From: Paenibacillus sp. W2I17
Lineage (GTDB): Bacteria > Bacillota > Bacilli > Paenibacillales > Paenibacillaceae
Reading direction: 5' to 3'
Assembly: GCF_030815985.1 (NCBI RefSeq)
Contig: NZ_JAUSXM010000001.1
Span: 1,736,001 to 1,800,000 of the forward strand
Length of the DNA: 64,000 bases
Shown: piece after piece, positions 54,271 to 62,901 of the stretch
Layout: every line of letters begins with the position of its first letter
How positions within the stretch are numbered: position 1 is the stretch's first letter
Position numbers and translations under genes: made by a program
Notes under the pieces: generated by a model
What the model was told of the DNA's origin: nothing
Database searches by the model: none
The model's input: only the letters and a program-made list of their open reading frames with translations

Positions 54271-55962
54271 CTATTCTTCTCCATACTCCACAATGATGCT
54301 GTACTCATTCGATCGGGTTTCGCCAGCCCGTTTTTGTCCATTCCATTCATACGTGTACCGAGCAATCAAGGCTCCTTGCAGCGTCCCCGTCTTCTCAGAA
54401 GCTAACTTCGCTACATAGGAGATGTTCTTTTCCGTTCCAGGCTCAATCACGCCCACATGCAGAACCCGTGGTGTGGAATACTCTGGTAAGCTCAATTGGA
54501 TCTCACCCGTAGCTTGCCCAAGCCATCTGGCACCCTCAGGTAAAATGCTACCAAGTTGAACACGTGCCGGCAAATTACCCGTATTCCCCACACGTACCTG
54601 AAAAGTGACGGTACCTCCCTGCTCGACCAATGTGGGTGTCACTTGAACGTAAGCCTGAATTATCGGCGCTTTCAATTCGACCACAGCTTCATTGGATGTA
54701 ATCATCCGCTGCACTGACCGTGAATCCGGCAATCGAAATGTATACATCAGGCTAGCATGATTCACATACCTGTAGTCATCAGGCATCGATTCATCTCGAT
54801 CTGGAAGTTTCGCTTCGAACTGAATATTCAGAACCGACCGGGCTGTCAACGTCCCCAGATTAAGCCCTTTAGCCAGATTGGTTCCGGGACGTTTAACCCC
54901 ATTCCAGCCCAGACTGCCTTCGACAAATGTCACACCTGTTGGCAGTACATCCAGGAGAGTTCCATCCACTGCATAACTGCTTCCATTGGAGACAGTAATA
55001 TTATATTGGACAGCATCACCCAATGTGGCCGTTACCGGGAGCACACTTTTCAACACAGAGACCTGGGGCTGTATCACTTCCAAGGTAACCTGATTGGAGT
55101 AGACCGTCTCCTGCTGTCCTGCCGAGATATACGCCAGTACAGCTACACTTGATATTCCGTTTGCATCGCTTCCCCCCGTAACCTGAACCCGATATTGTAT
55201 CCTAATTGAGCTTCCGGGCAAAATCTCTCCAAGTTGTATGCCCGTATCAGGCGTTACTTGTGGTGCAAACATTTCATCTACGATGACACTCGCAGGTATA
55301 AAAACAATACCTTGTGGCAAAGAAATCGTTACTTGGGCATTCGTGGCTGTAATAAAACCCGGATTGCTCACGATGACGGTGTACATGACAATATCCCCTG
55401 AGAAGGTATAGATGTGATCCGCCTGCAAGGAGATCTCCAGCCGGGATGAGACCAGATTGACCTCCACGATATTGGATTGTTCCATACCCGTAACCGTTCT
55501 GCCTTCCGGTGTCAAAAACTCATAGTTAACCTGTGCCTGATTCAGCAGCTTCAGTGCCTCAGGTAAACGCAAGATTACAACTTGAAAGTGGTATCGCAAC
55601 GTGGCTCCGGGCGCGATTTCAGCTGGAGGCAATCCTCTCTCCGGTGATGCTCCCGGTAACGGAATACCATCACGCAATACACTGTTGGGAAGCAGTGCCG
55701 TCTCTGCAGATAGCTGATCCAATAGGTGCACTAGGGCCGTAAGATTTCCGGTGTTAACAATTTCAACACGGTAGATAAGAGACTGCCCCAAGGCAGCCTC
55801 TGTGACATTGCAGACTTTTCTGACTTCAAGCCTGGGGCCGATCCACGGTGTTACAACCGTATTCGAATAGGATACCTGTTCCAGTTCAGTCGCACCCGAG
55901 CTGAATCGAACCAGGGACTGATTCTTTAGCCAATGGGACAACGGACCGGAAGATTGGCTCAT
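54271..55962 (-). CDS. DUF11-repeat protein, downstream half
   Basis: This 563-residue protein contains four DUF11/TIGR01451-type beta-sandwich repeats of about 130 residues (ALGQSLIYRVEIVNTGNLTALVHLLD; TLGDAVQYNITVSNGSSYAVDGTLLD; QGGTVTFQVRVGNTGNLPARV). Its first 45 residues (NQSLVRFSSGATELEQVSYSN, TVVTP) are the second half of a repeat whose first half ends the upstream ORF. The start overlaps that ORF by ATGA. There is no signal peptide or anchor. It is either a separate chain made by coupled translation or the tail of a single protein interrupted by a frameshift. Confidence 0.8.
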   Translation of the reverse strand: MSQSSGPLSHWLKNQSLVRFSSGATELEQVSYSNTVVTPWIGPRLEVRKVCNVTEAALGQSLIYRVEIVNTGNLTALVHLLDQLSAETALLPNSVLRDGIPLPGASPERGLPPAEIAPGATLRYHFQVVILRLPEALKLLNQAQVNYEFLTPEGRTVTGMEQSNIVEVNLVSSRLEISLQADHIYTFSGDIVMYTVIVSNPGFITATNAQVTISLPQGIVFIPASVIVDEMFAPQVTPDTGIQLGEILPGSSIRIQYRVQVTGGSDANGISSVAVLAYISAGQQETVYSNQVTLEVIQPQVSVLKSVLPVTATLGDAVQYNITVSNGSSYAVDGTLLDVLPTGVTFVEGSLGWNGVKRPGTNLAKGLNLGTLTARSVLNIQFEAKLPDRDESMPDDYRYVNHASLMYTFRLPDSRSVQRMITSNEAVVELKAPIIQAYVQVTPTLVEQGGTVTFQVRVGNTGNLPARVQLGSILPEGARWLGQATGEIQLSLPEYSTPRVLHVGVIEPGTEKNISYVAKLASEKTGTLQGALIARYTYEWNGQKRAGETRSNEYSIIVEYGEE

Positions 55963-58900
55963 ATCACCACAACCTCTACTCTGAATGTAACCGTAACGGA
56001 AGCACCCGCAGCAATCGAACCAAGCGTGATGCCTGTATTCGGATTCCCCGTTGGTCTTGGCACACCATCCACCGTAACACTTCCTGGCACAAATACTGTA
56101 CCTACAGGTACCGGGTCAACCATGACCACATTATTCACCACTTCAATACCGCTATTGGTTACTACAACCGTATAGGTGATTACATCACCAACAACTGCAT
56201 CAATGGCACTTGTGCTTTTGGCAACAACAACATTTGGTGCAGATACCGGGATAACCAGAACATTCGAAGATACGGTCCCCGTCAACAGACGGCCATCGGG
56301 TGGACTAAATGTATAGTTGGCCACGGCCTGGTTAACCAGTTGCTGATCCTGCGGCAACGAATCTACAGTCACTTCGAGGGTAACCGTTACAGTAACCGTA
56401 CCTCCGGACGGTATGGTACCCACAACGATACCCGTCTCCGGATTCGCACCTGGCTGTGGAACACCATCAATCAGAACACTGTTGGGAAGCAGTACCGCTC
56501 CGTTCGGTATACTGTCGATTAATGTCAAATTAGCAGCAAGATTCCCACTATTGATAATTGCAAAAGAATACGTGATGGTGTCACCAATCGTTGCATTGGA
56601 AGTGCTACCTGTTTTGGTTAAGGCAATAATCGGCTGATAGATTGGTGTTACAACCGTATTGGAATACGCTGCTCCCGAGAAAACACCCGATGTGAAACTT
56701 ACGGAAGACTGACTGCTTACTTCCGGTGGTGTTGGCAGTGTATTGACCCGCACTGCATACGATACCGCGATCGATGCTCCAGGGGCTAAACTACCAAGGG
56801 CTATGCCCAGCGCAGGGTTGGCCAAGGCACGTGGGACGCCGTCCACCAAAACACTGCCTGTAACAAATGTGGTGGCTGGGTTAATCGGATCGGTGATCAC
56901 AATGTTGTTTACCGGGTCAATTCCTTCATTGGTCACAACCATTTCATACACAATCGTATCCCCTACCACGGCATCAACTACCGAAGCCGTCTTGACTACA
57001 CTCACGTTCGGAGCAGATACCTGAATGTTAAGTGCGTTGGATGTAATCGTGCCTCCAAGTGTTCTTCCATCAGGTAATGTATACGAAAATGTCGCAGAAG
57101 CCTGATTGATTATGGACTGGCTCAATGGTAACGTCACAATCACAACGGAGAAGGTAACTAGAGTTGTTGTGGAAACGACACCAAGCGGAATACCCGAAGC
57201 AGGATCTGCACCTGGTGCAGAGGCCCCGTTAATAATAACGCTATTTGGAACAAGCTCTGTTCCTGCCGGAATAGTATCCGTTAACGTGACCGATGCCCCA
57301 TAGTTCCCGGTATTGGAAATGGCGATGCTGTACACAACGGTGTCCCCTACTGTGGCTACCGTCTGATCTCCCGTTTTCACTGCAGCCAGAATAGGTTGAT
57401 AGACCGGAGTTGTAACCGTATTGGAGAATGTGGTCGCTGAGAAAACACCTGATGTAAAGCTGACCGTGGACTGATTATTTAACACTGCACTTGCCGGAAG
57501 CGCCGTAACCTGCACACTAAATACAACGGTTACCGTAACGCCAGGTGCGATGGAACCAAGTGTTATTCCCGTAGAAGGATTGGCTCCAGGGCGCAGAACA
57601 CCATCGACAAACACGCCGGTTGGCGCAAGAACGGTACTTGTCGGCACTGCATCCGTGAAAACCACATTGTTGACCGTTGCAATTCCGTTATTGGTTACAG
57701 CGATGCTATACGTTACGACATCACCAACAGATACCGCCGTTGAAGTTGTGGATTTGACGACATCGACATCCGGTGCCGATACGGTAATGGTCAGCACATT
57801 GGATAGAACAGACTCCGTGATGTTCCGCCCATCCGGCAATGTATATGATAGAGCTACCGTAGCCTGATTCACCAGTTGTTGCGGACTTGGCAGCGTATCA
57901 ACAACTACTGAAAAGGTAATGGTGGTCGTAGCTCCGGGAGCCACATTGCCTGCGGGGATGCCGGTTGCCGGATTTCCTGCTGGCAGCGGTTGACCGTTCA
58001 CAATAACGCTATTTGGAACAAGGATGGTTCCGGCTGGAAGGTTATCTGTCAGATTAATCTGGGCTCCATAGTTTCCCTGATTGCTCACGGTTATCGTGTA
58101 GCTGACCGTATCCCCAACGGTAGCATTTTGTGTACTGGCTGTTTTTTGTGCTGAAAGAATAGGCTGGTACACCGGAGTGACCACGGTATTAGAGAAGGTT
58201 GTGCTTGAGAATGTACCTGAGGTAAAACTGACCGTAGAGCGATTGCTCAACTGATTGCTTGGCGGGATCACGTCGACACGGATACTGAATGTGACCGTTG
58301 CGGACGTTCCGGGACCCAATGTCCCAAGAGATACTCCACCTGCCGGATTGGCTCCGGGTTGCGCAACCCCATTCACTGTGACACTCCCTGTAACAAAGGA
58401 GGCTCCAGCTGGAATCGGGTCCGAGAACTGAATATTGTTCACCGGTGCAATACCGCTGTTAGTCACCAGAATGGAATAGGTCACCGTATCGCCTACCGTA
58501 GCCGCAGTGGAAGCTGTGCTTTTGACAACAGAGACGTTTGGTGAAGAGACTGGAAACGTGAGCGTATTCGAAGTGGCTGAGCCAGTCAACGTCCGCCCAT
58601 CTGGAGGTGTAAATGTAAAGGACGATGTAGCAAAATTGCTAAGCTGCTGCGGAGATGGAAGTGAATCCACAACAACGGCAAACGTGACAACAGCCGTCGC
58701 CCCCGCTGCTACAATGCCTACCGGAATGCCTGCTGCTGGCGTCGCTCCAGGCTGTGGCACACCGGATACCACAACACTGTTAGCTACTAAAGTAGTCGCA
58801 GCAGGAATGGTATCTGTCACGGTAACATTTGCCTCCAGATTGCCTGTGTTGCTGACCGTTACCGTGTATACAACCGTATCACCTACGGTCGCATTTACGG

Positions 58901-61628
58901 TATTTGCCGTTTTGACAAGTGAAATCTGCGGTTGTATGACCGGAGTCTGAGTGGTATTGGACGATGATGACCCTGAAAATGAACCGGATGTGAAGCTGAC
59001 CGTCGACTGATTGTTAATCTGCGAAGGAATCGGCATGGTAATCGTCACCTCAAAAGTTACGGTAACCTCGGCTCCTGGAGCCAACGTACCGATTGGAATG
59101 CCGGCGGTCGGATTGGAGAGCGGGAACGAAGTCCCGTTCACAATGACACTTCCGGGTACAAATGGGGTATTCGAAGGAAGAGGATTGACATATACCACAT
59201 TATTAACGGCTACTGTGCCGTTATTACGAATAACAGATGTGTATCGAATGACATCCCCGACTACGCCGTACTCTACATTGTCACTGTTGACAATCGTAAC
59301 ATTGGGCAGAGACACGGGAATAGTGATGGTGTTGGATGACGAGAGACCGGCAACGGTTCTCCCACTTGGAAGCGTGTAGGCAAATGAAGCAACCGCCTGA
59401 TTAATTAACTGCCTTGCATCTGGCAAACTGGTAACCGTCGCAACAAAGGTGACCGTTGCACCTGAGCCCGCAGCAATCTCTCCTAGACTGATCCCCGACT
59501 CCGGGCTGACCCCAGGTGTAGGTACGCCATTAATAATGACACTATTTGTGCTGAATACTGCTCCTGCTGGAATGGGATCTGTCAAGGTAACCGTTGCAGC
59601 TATATTACCTGTATTGTTAATTTGGATGGTGTAATTAAACGTATCGCCTACCGTCAAACTTGTTGTACTTGCTGACTTCACCACTTGAATCACTGGTAGA
59701 AATATGGGGGTATTTACCGATATGGAAGAAGAAACACCGTTAAAACTGCCTGATGTAAATGCTGCATTGGCCCGGTTACTAACCAAACCCGTGGATGGAA
59801 CAGAATTCACTCTGGTCTGATAGGTCACAGTTACACTGCTTGAGCTATTTAATGTACCCACTGCGATTCCCGCAACGGGACTTGCGCTGGTAACAGCAGA
59901 TCCATTAATCGTGACACTACCCGGGACAAATTCAGAGCCGGACGGTGCATCCGAAATCACCAGATTTTGTACTGCACTAATTCCTGCGTTTGTTGCAACA
60001 ACGGTATACGTAAGCACATCTCCTACTGTCGCATCTGGTGTGTTTACTGTTTTACTGATAGAAACATTGGGAGCCGATGCAGATATACGAACGATATTGG
60101 ATAAGCTGCTGCCGGAGAGATTCCGTCCACTTGGAAGCTGGTACGTATAACTTGCAGTCCCTTGATTCTCCAGTGTCGGGGGAGTCGGAAGTGTGGTGAG
60201 TGTAGCGCGAAACACCACCGTAGCCGTAACTCCCGGCAGGAGGCTGCCCAGTATTATTCCGGTTAACGGGCTGGTTCCAGGACGTGCAGTACCATTCACG
60301 GTTACCGAATCCGGGACAAACGTCAGTCCCGCTGGAATCGTATCGGTCACATTCACTTGAGTCGCTATGTTTCCACTGTTCGTGACCGCAAGTGTGTATG
60401 CAATCTGATCCCCCAGTGTCGCATTGGTTTGGCTTGCCGACTTGTTGATACCGACAACAGCTTGGTATACAGGGGTTGGAATGGAATTAGAGTTGGAAAT
60501 ACCCGTGAACGAACCAGAGCTATAGGACACTACCGCTCGATTGGATAACGAACCTGAAGCAGGCAAAGACTGCACATTCACCTGAAACGTCACCGTTGCA
60601 GAACTTCCGGCCGCCAATGTCCCAATAGAGATACCACTGCTCGGATTCGCAGACGGTACGACAGTTCCCCTTACGGTTGCACTGCCGGGAACAAAAGTTG
60701 TTCCAGCAGGGAGCGCATCTGTAAGTACCACATTGTTAATCACCTGAATACCGCTGTTGGTAGTAACTACGGTGTACGTGAAGGTCTCCCCGACAGCAAC
60801 ATCGGTAACTGATGCTGATTTTACCGTGGTCACATTGGGCAATGTAACCGGGATTGTTAAGGTATTCGAGGCGATGTTTCCCGTGATCGTCCGACCATCA
60901 GGTGAATTGAAGGAATAAGAAGCCGTAGCCTGATCCACAAGAGTCGGCGGTGTCGGCAAGCTTGTTACAAGTACCTGAAAGGTCACGGTATTGGCACTTC
61001 CTGCCGCGAGGCTCCCCAGATTAACGCCGGTAACCGGATTGGCGCCAGCAATCACATTTCCATTTAGACGAAAGCTGCCTGCTACATATGAGCTACCACT
61101 TGGAATGTTATCTCTCAATGTAACGTTGGCAGCAACATTCCCTCCGTTGTTCACTTGGAGTGTATAGGTTACCAGGTCACCCACCGTGGCATTGGTGGTA
61201 CTCGCCGATTTCACAATGGACAGGTTTGGCGAATAAACAGTAAGGGTGGAGTTATTGGACGGAATAACTCCGGTAATGACTGGCCCCCCTGCTACACTTT
61301 GAAATGTAAAGGCTGCATTAGCCGAATTCACCAGTTGCAGGATGCTTGCATCCTGACCGATGAGTGCTCGATAGGTTACAACAACACTGCTGGATAAAGT
61401 TAACGAACCCAGCGGAATGCCTACCGTCACATCAAGTGTTGGACGGGGTATACCTGCAACCGTGACACTGCCTGGAATAAAGGTAAGACCTGCAGGAAGT
61501 GAATCGGATAAAACAACACTGGCCGCACTTGCAGTGCCTGCATTGGTAACGGTAACCGAATATAGAATACTATCCCCGGCAACTGCACCGGCGGCGACCG
61601 TTGCCTTAGCCAATGTGATCTTGGGAGC
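54271..61628 (-). repeat. Tandem DUF11 repeats in alternating A and B types
   Basis: About 19 protein repeats of roughly 128 residues (385 bp) lie across both ORFs. Type A units end in SYTFTLPDGRTLTG and SNxLTIPVSA. Type B units end in STVSFTSGxFSG and SNTVVTPVYQP, and usually contain TNSGIxxVNNVV. They alternate strictly after the first unit, giving a super-repeat near 770 bp. The DNA copies are diverged, so recent amplification is unlikely. Confidence 0.8.
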
Positions 61629-62669
61629 ATTAATATCAACTTGTATTGCATTGGCGTTGACAATGTAGGCATCCCCCGAGGTCGTTAATGTCAACACCGC
61701 AGATGACTGGTTATTGATCAGTCTTGCCGAAACATCCACATTGGTAATATCCCAGCCTTGACGTCCACCGATAATATTGGTGCCTGGAGCCCCGTTGATC
61801 TGATTTCGTGTCCCAAACGTTCCGGTTGTATTAAGCGCTCCGGTATCTCCGTTAATCTGAGAAGCAAAAAAGTTCGCAGCTAGATTATTGGGCCCGGACA
61901 AAGCAACCGATGTAGCTGAGGTTGGCCCGAATAATGCCTGGTCACCGGTCCGGTTCGCGTCACCCTCCTGCGCACTGAATAGTATTCTTCCTCCCAATAC
62001 ACCGGAAAGGGGCGTTGCAAATCCAGTCAGTGTGGTAACGACAGGTGGAGAAGTGGATTGAACGAGTACGCCCCCTGCACGCAAAGACATGTTGCGAAAA
62101 GGCAGATTGGGATTCTGATAAATGACTCCAAGTGTCCATCCCGCATGATTGGCCGTGGAATCATTTGTAATAACGATAGTCCCTACCACTGCTCCGGTGA
62201 TATATGTACCTGCTCCCCCATTTTGTACAAGTGTCGTCACATTAGCAGAACGTACATAGCCAGCAGCACCGCCCCCAAGATCGAATTGATTGTAGGTAAG
62301 TGGATCCGGGGTGACACTGGAAGTCCCTGCGGGTGTAATAAACGTAACCGGATTGTTGATGGCAGCACTCAGATTGACTGTACCATTGATGTAACTGCCG
62401 CCCCAGATCAATTCTGCATACAGAACGGTACTTCCAGCAGGCAGTGTAAGAATGGCTGCTGAACTGTTGCTCTGATACAGGCTTGTAGTTCCCAGGGGAT
62501 AGGTGCCGTACTGGAGGCTGGTGTTGGTTGTGATAAAACCTCCAATACTGTCCTGTGTTCCAGGTACCCCCGCTGTTTCCGAACGACTCAGTCCAAGCGT
62601 ATTTCCTGTAAATGTAATTGCTCCCGTAGCATTAACGGTTGAACGAACGACAAGAGGAATGAAGATCAC
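55959..62669 (-). CDS. Giant DUF11-repeat protein, about 2,236 aa
   Basis: The N-terminal 345 residues form a distinct domain (GAITFTGNTLGLSRSETAG ... ILTLPAGSTVLYAELIWGGSY ... WTLGVIYQNPNLPFRNMSL). About 15 DUF11-type repeats of some 128 residues follow, each with a VGDTVTYTVTVTNxG core, a DPIPAGTxFVPGSVxVNG strand pair and a TVTFxVxVxxLP strand. Two repeat types alternate. The last repeat is cut off after VTVTFRVEVVVI. No signal peptide or cell wall anchor is visible. The listed GTG at 62669 overlaps the GGGGAGG site; an ATT at 62658-62660 is 8 bases from it. A sigma-K-like promoter suggests a mother-cell product placed on the spore surface. Confidence 0.85.
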   Translation of the reverse strand: MIFIPLVVRSTVNATGAITFTGNTLGLSRSETAGVPGTQDSIGGFITTNTSLQYGTYPLGTTSLYQSNSSAAILTLPAGSTVLYAELIWGGSYINGTVNLSAAINNPVTFITPAGTSSVTPDPLTYNQFDLGGGAAGYVRSANVTTLVQNGGAGTYITGAVVGTIVITNDSTANHAGWTLGVIYQNPNLPFRNMSLRAGGVLVQSTSPPVVTTLTGFATPLSGVLGGRILFSAQEGDANRTGDQALFGPTSATSVALSGPNNLAANFFASQINGDTGALNTTGTFGTRNQINGAPGTNIIGGRQGWDITNVDVSARLINNQSSAVLTLTTSGDAYIVNANAIQVDINAPKITLAKATVAAGAVAGDSILYSVTVTNAGTASAASVVLSDSLPAGLTFIPGSVTVAGIPRPTLDVTVGIPLGSLTLSSSVVVTYRALIGQDASILQLVNSANAAFTFQSVAGGPVITGVIPSNNSTLTVYSPNLSIVKSASTTNATVGDLVTYTLQVNNGGNVAANVTLRDNIPSGSSYVAGSFRLNGNVIAGANPVTGVNLGSLAAGSANTVTFQVLVTSLPTPPTLVDQATASYSFNSPDGRTITGNIASNTLTIPVTLPNVTTVKSASVTDVAVGETFTYTVVTTNSGIQVINNVVLTDALPAGTTFVPGSATVRGTVVPSANPSSGISIGTLAAGSSATVTFQVNVQSLPASGSLSNRAVVSYSSGSFTGISNSNSIPTPVYQAVVGINKSASQTNATLGDQIAYTLAVTNSGNIATQVNVTDTIPAGLTFVPDSVTVNGTARPGTSPLTGIILGSLLPGVTATVVFRATLTTLPTPPTLENQGTASYTYQLPSGRNLSGSSLSNIVRISASAPNVSISKTVNTPDATVGDVLTYTVVATNAGISAVQNLVISDAPSGSEFVPGSVTINGSAVTSASPVAGIAVGTLNSSSSVTVTYQTRVNSVPSTGLVSNRANAAFTSGSFNGVSSSISVNTPIFLPVIQVVKSASTTSLTVGDTFNYTIQINNTGNIAATVTLTDPIPAGAVFSTNSVIINGVPTPGVSPESGISLGEIAAGSGATVTFVATVTSLPDARQLINQAVASFAYTLPSGRTVAGLSSSNTITIPVSLPNVTIVNSDNVEYGVVGDVIRYTSVIRNNGTVAVNNVVYVNPLPSNTPFVPGSVIVNGTSFPLSNPTAGIPIGTLAPGAEVTVTFEVTITMPIPSQINNQSTVSFTSGSFSGSSSSNTTQTPVIQPQISLVKTANTVNATVGDTVVYTVTVSNTGNLEANVTVTDTIPAATTLVANSVVVSGVPQPGATPAAGIPVGIVAAGATAVVTFAVVVDSLPSPQQLSNFATSSFTFTPPDGRTLTGSATSNTLTFPVSSPNVSVVKSTASTAATVGDTVTYSILVTNSGIAPVNNIQFSDPIPAGASFVTGSVTVNGVAQPGANPAGGVSLGTLGPGTSATVTFSIRVDVIPPSNQLSNRSTVSFTSGTFSSTTFSNTVVTPVYQPILSAQKTASTQNATVGDTVSYTITVSNQGNYGAQINLTDNLPAGTILVPNSVIVNGQPLPAGNPATGIPAGNVAPGATTTITFSVVVDTLPSPQQLVNQATVALSYTLPDGRNITESVLSNVLTITVSAPDVDVVKSTTSTAVSVGDVVTYSIAVTNNGIATVNNVVFTDAVPTSTVLAPTGVFVDGVLRPGANPSTGITLGSIAPGVTVTVVFSVQVTALPASAVLNNQSTVSFTSGVFSATTFSNTVTTPVYQPILAAVKTGDQTVATVGDTVVYSIAISNTGNYGASVTLTDTIPAGTELVPNSVIINGASAPGADPASGIPLGVVSTTTLVTFSVVIVTLPLSQSIINQASATFSYTLPDGRTLGGTITSNALNIQVSAPNVSVVKTASVVDAVVGDTIVYEMVVTNEGIDPVNNIVITDPINPATTFVTGSVLVDGVPRALANPALGIALGSLAPGASIAVSYAVRVNTLPTPPEVSSQSSVSFTSGVFSGAAYSNTVVTPIYQPIIALTKTGSTSNATIGDTITYSFAIINSGNLAANLTLIDSIPNGAVLLPNSVLIDGVPQPGANPETGIVVGTIPSGGTVTVTVTLEVTVDSLPQDQQLVNQAVANYTFSPPDGRLLTGTVSSNVLVIPVSAPNVVVAKSTSAIDAVVGDVITYTVVVTNSGIEVVNNVVMVDPVPVGTVFVPGSVTVDGVPRPTGNPNTGITLGSIAAGASVTVTFRVEVVVI

Positions 62670-62716
62670 CTCCCCTTCATCAATGATTTCCTACATATGG
62701 AACGGAGCCATGTATA

Positions 62717-62746
62717 TAGTCTATGAGTGTATTGTTGAGTTTTGTT
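62717..62746 (-). promoter_or_regulatory. Sigma-K-like promoter of the giant DUF11 gene
   Basis: On the minus strand AACA (62746-62743) is followed after 17 bases by CATAGACTA (62725-62717). This fits mACm-N16/17-CATAnnnTA. It is 50-60 bases upstream of the ribosome-binding site. Confidence 0.5.
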
Positions 62747-62780
62747 TGTCCTCCATAAAAAGTTTGTGACAACTCGAAAC

Positions 62781-62805
62781 TTATGTGAGTCTTGTTCTCA
62801 CATAA
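62781..62805. promoter_or_regulatory. Palindrome upstream of the giant DUF11 gene
   Basis: TTATGTGAG and CTCACATAA form a perfect 9-bp inverted repeat with 7 bases between. It lies between the DUF11 gene and the divergent cyclase gene and could be an operator for either. Confidence 0.5.
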
Positions 62806-62901
62806 CAGTTAAATACATTTGCGTTTTGTTCATTGTGATTTATAATTATCATATACGAGAGTAATTCTGTCGTACCATTATGATGCAGTCAGCGGTGATA
62901 T

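Noticed and set aside
58507-58950. Many plus-strand ORFs of 60-147 codons inside the DUF11 region
   Set aside because: They repeat with the DUF11 period and are shadows of the repetitive minus-strand gene; none has a convincing ribosome-binding site.
54271-61628. CRISPR-like or satellite repeat
   Set aside because: The periodicity is at the protein level with diverged DNA; there are no short identical repeats with spacers.
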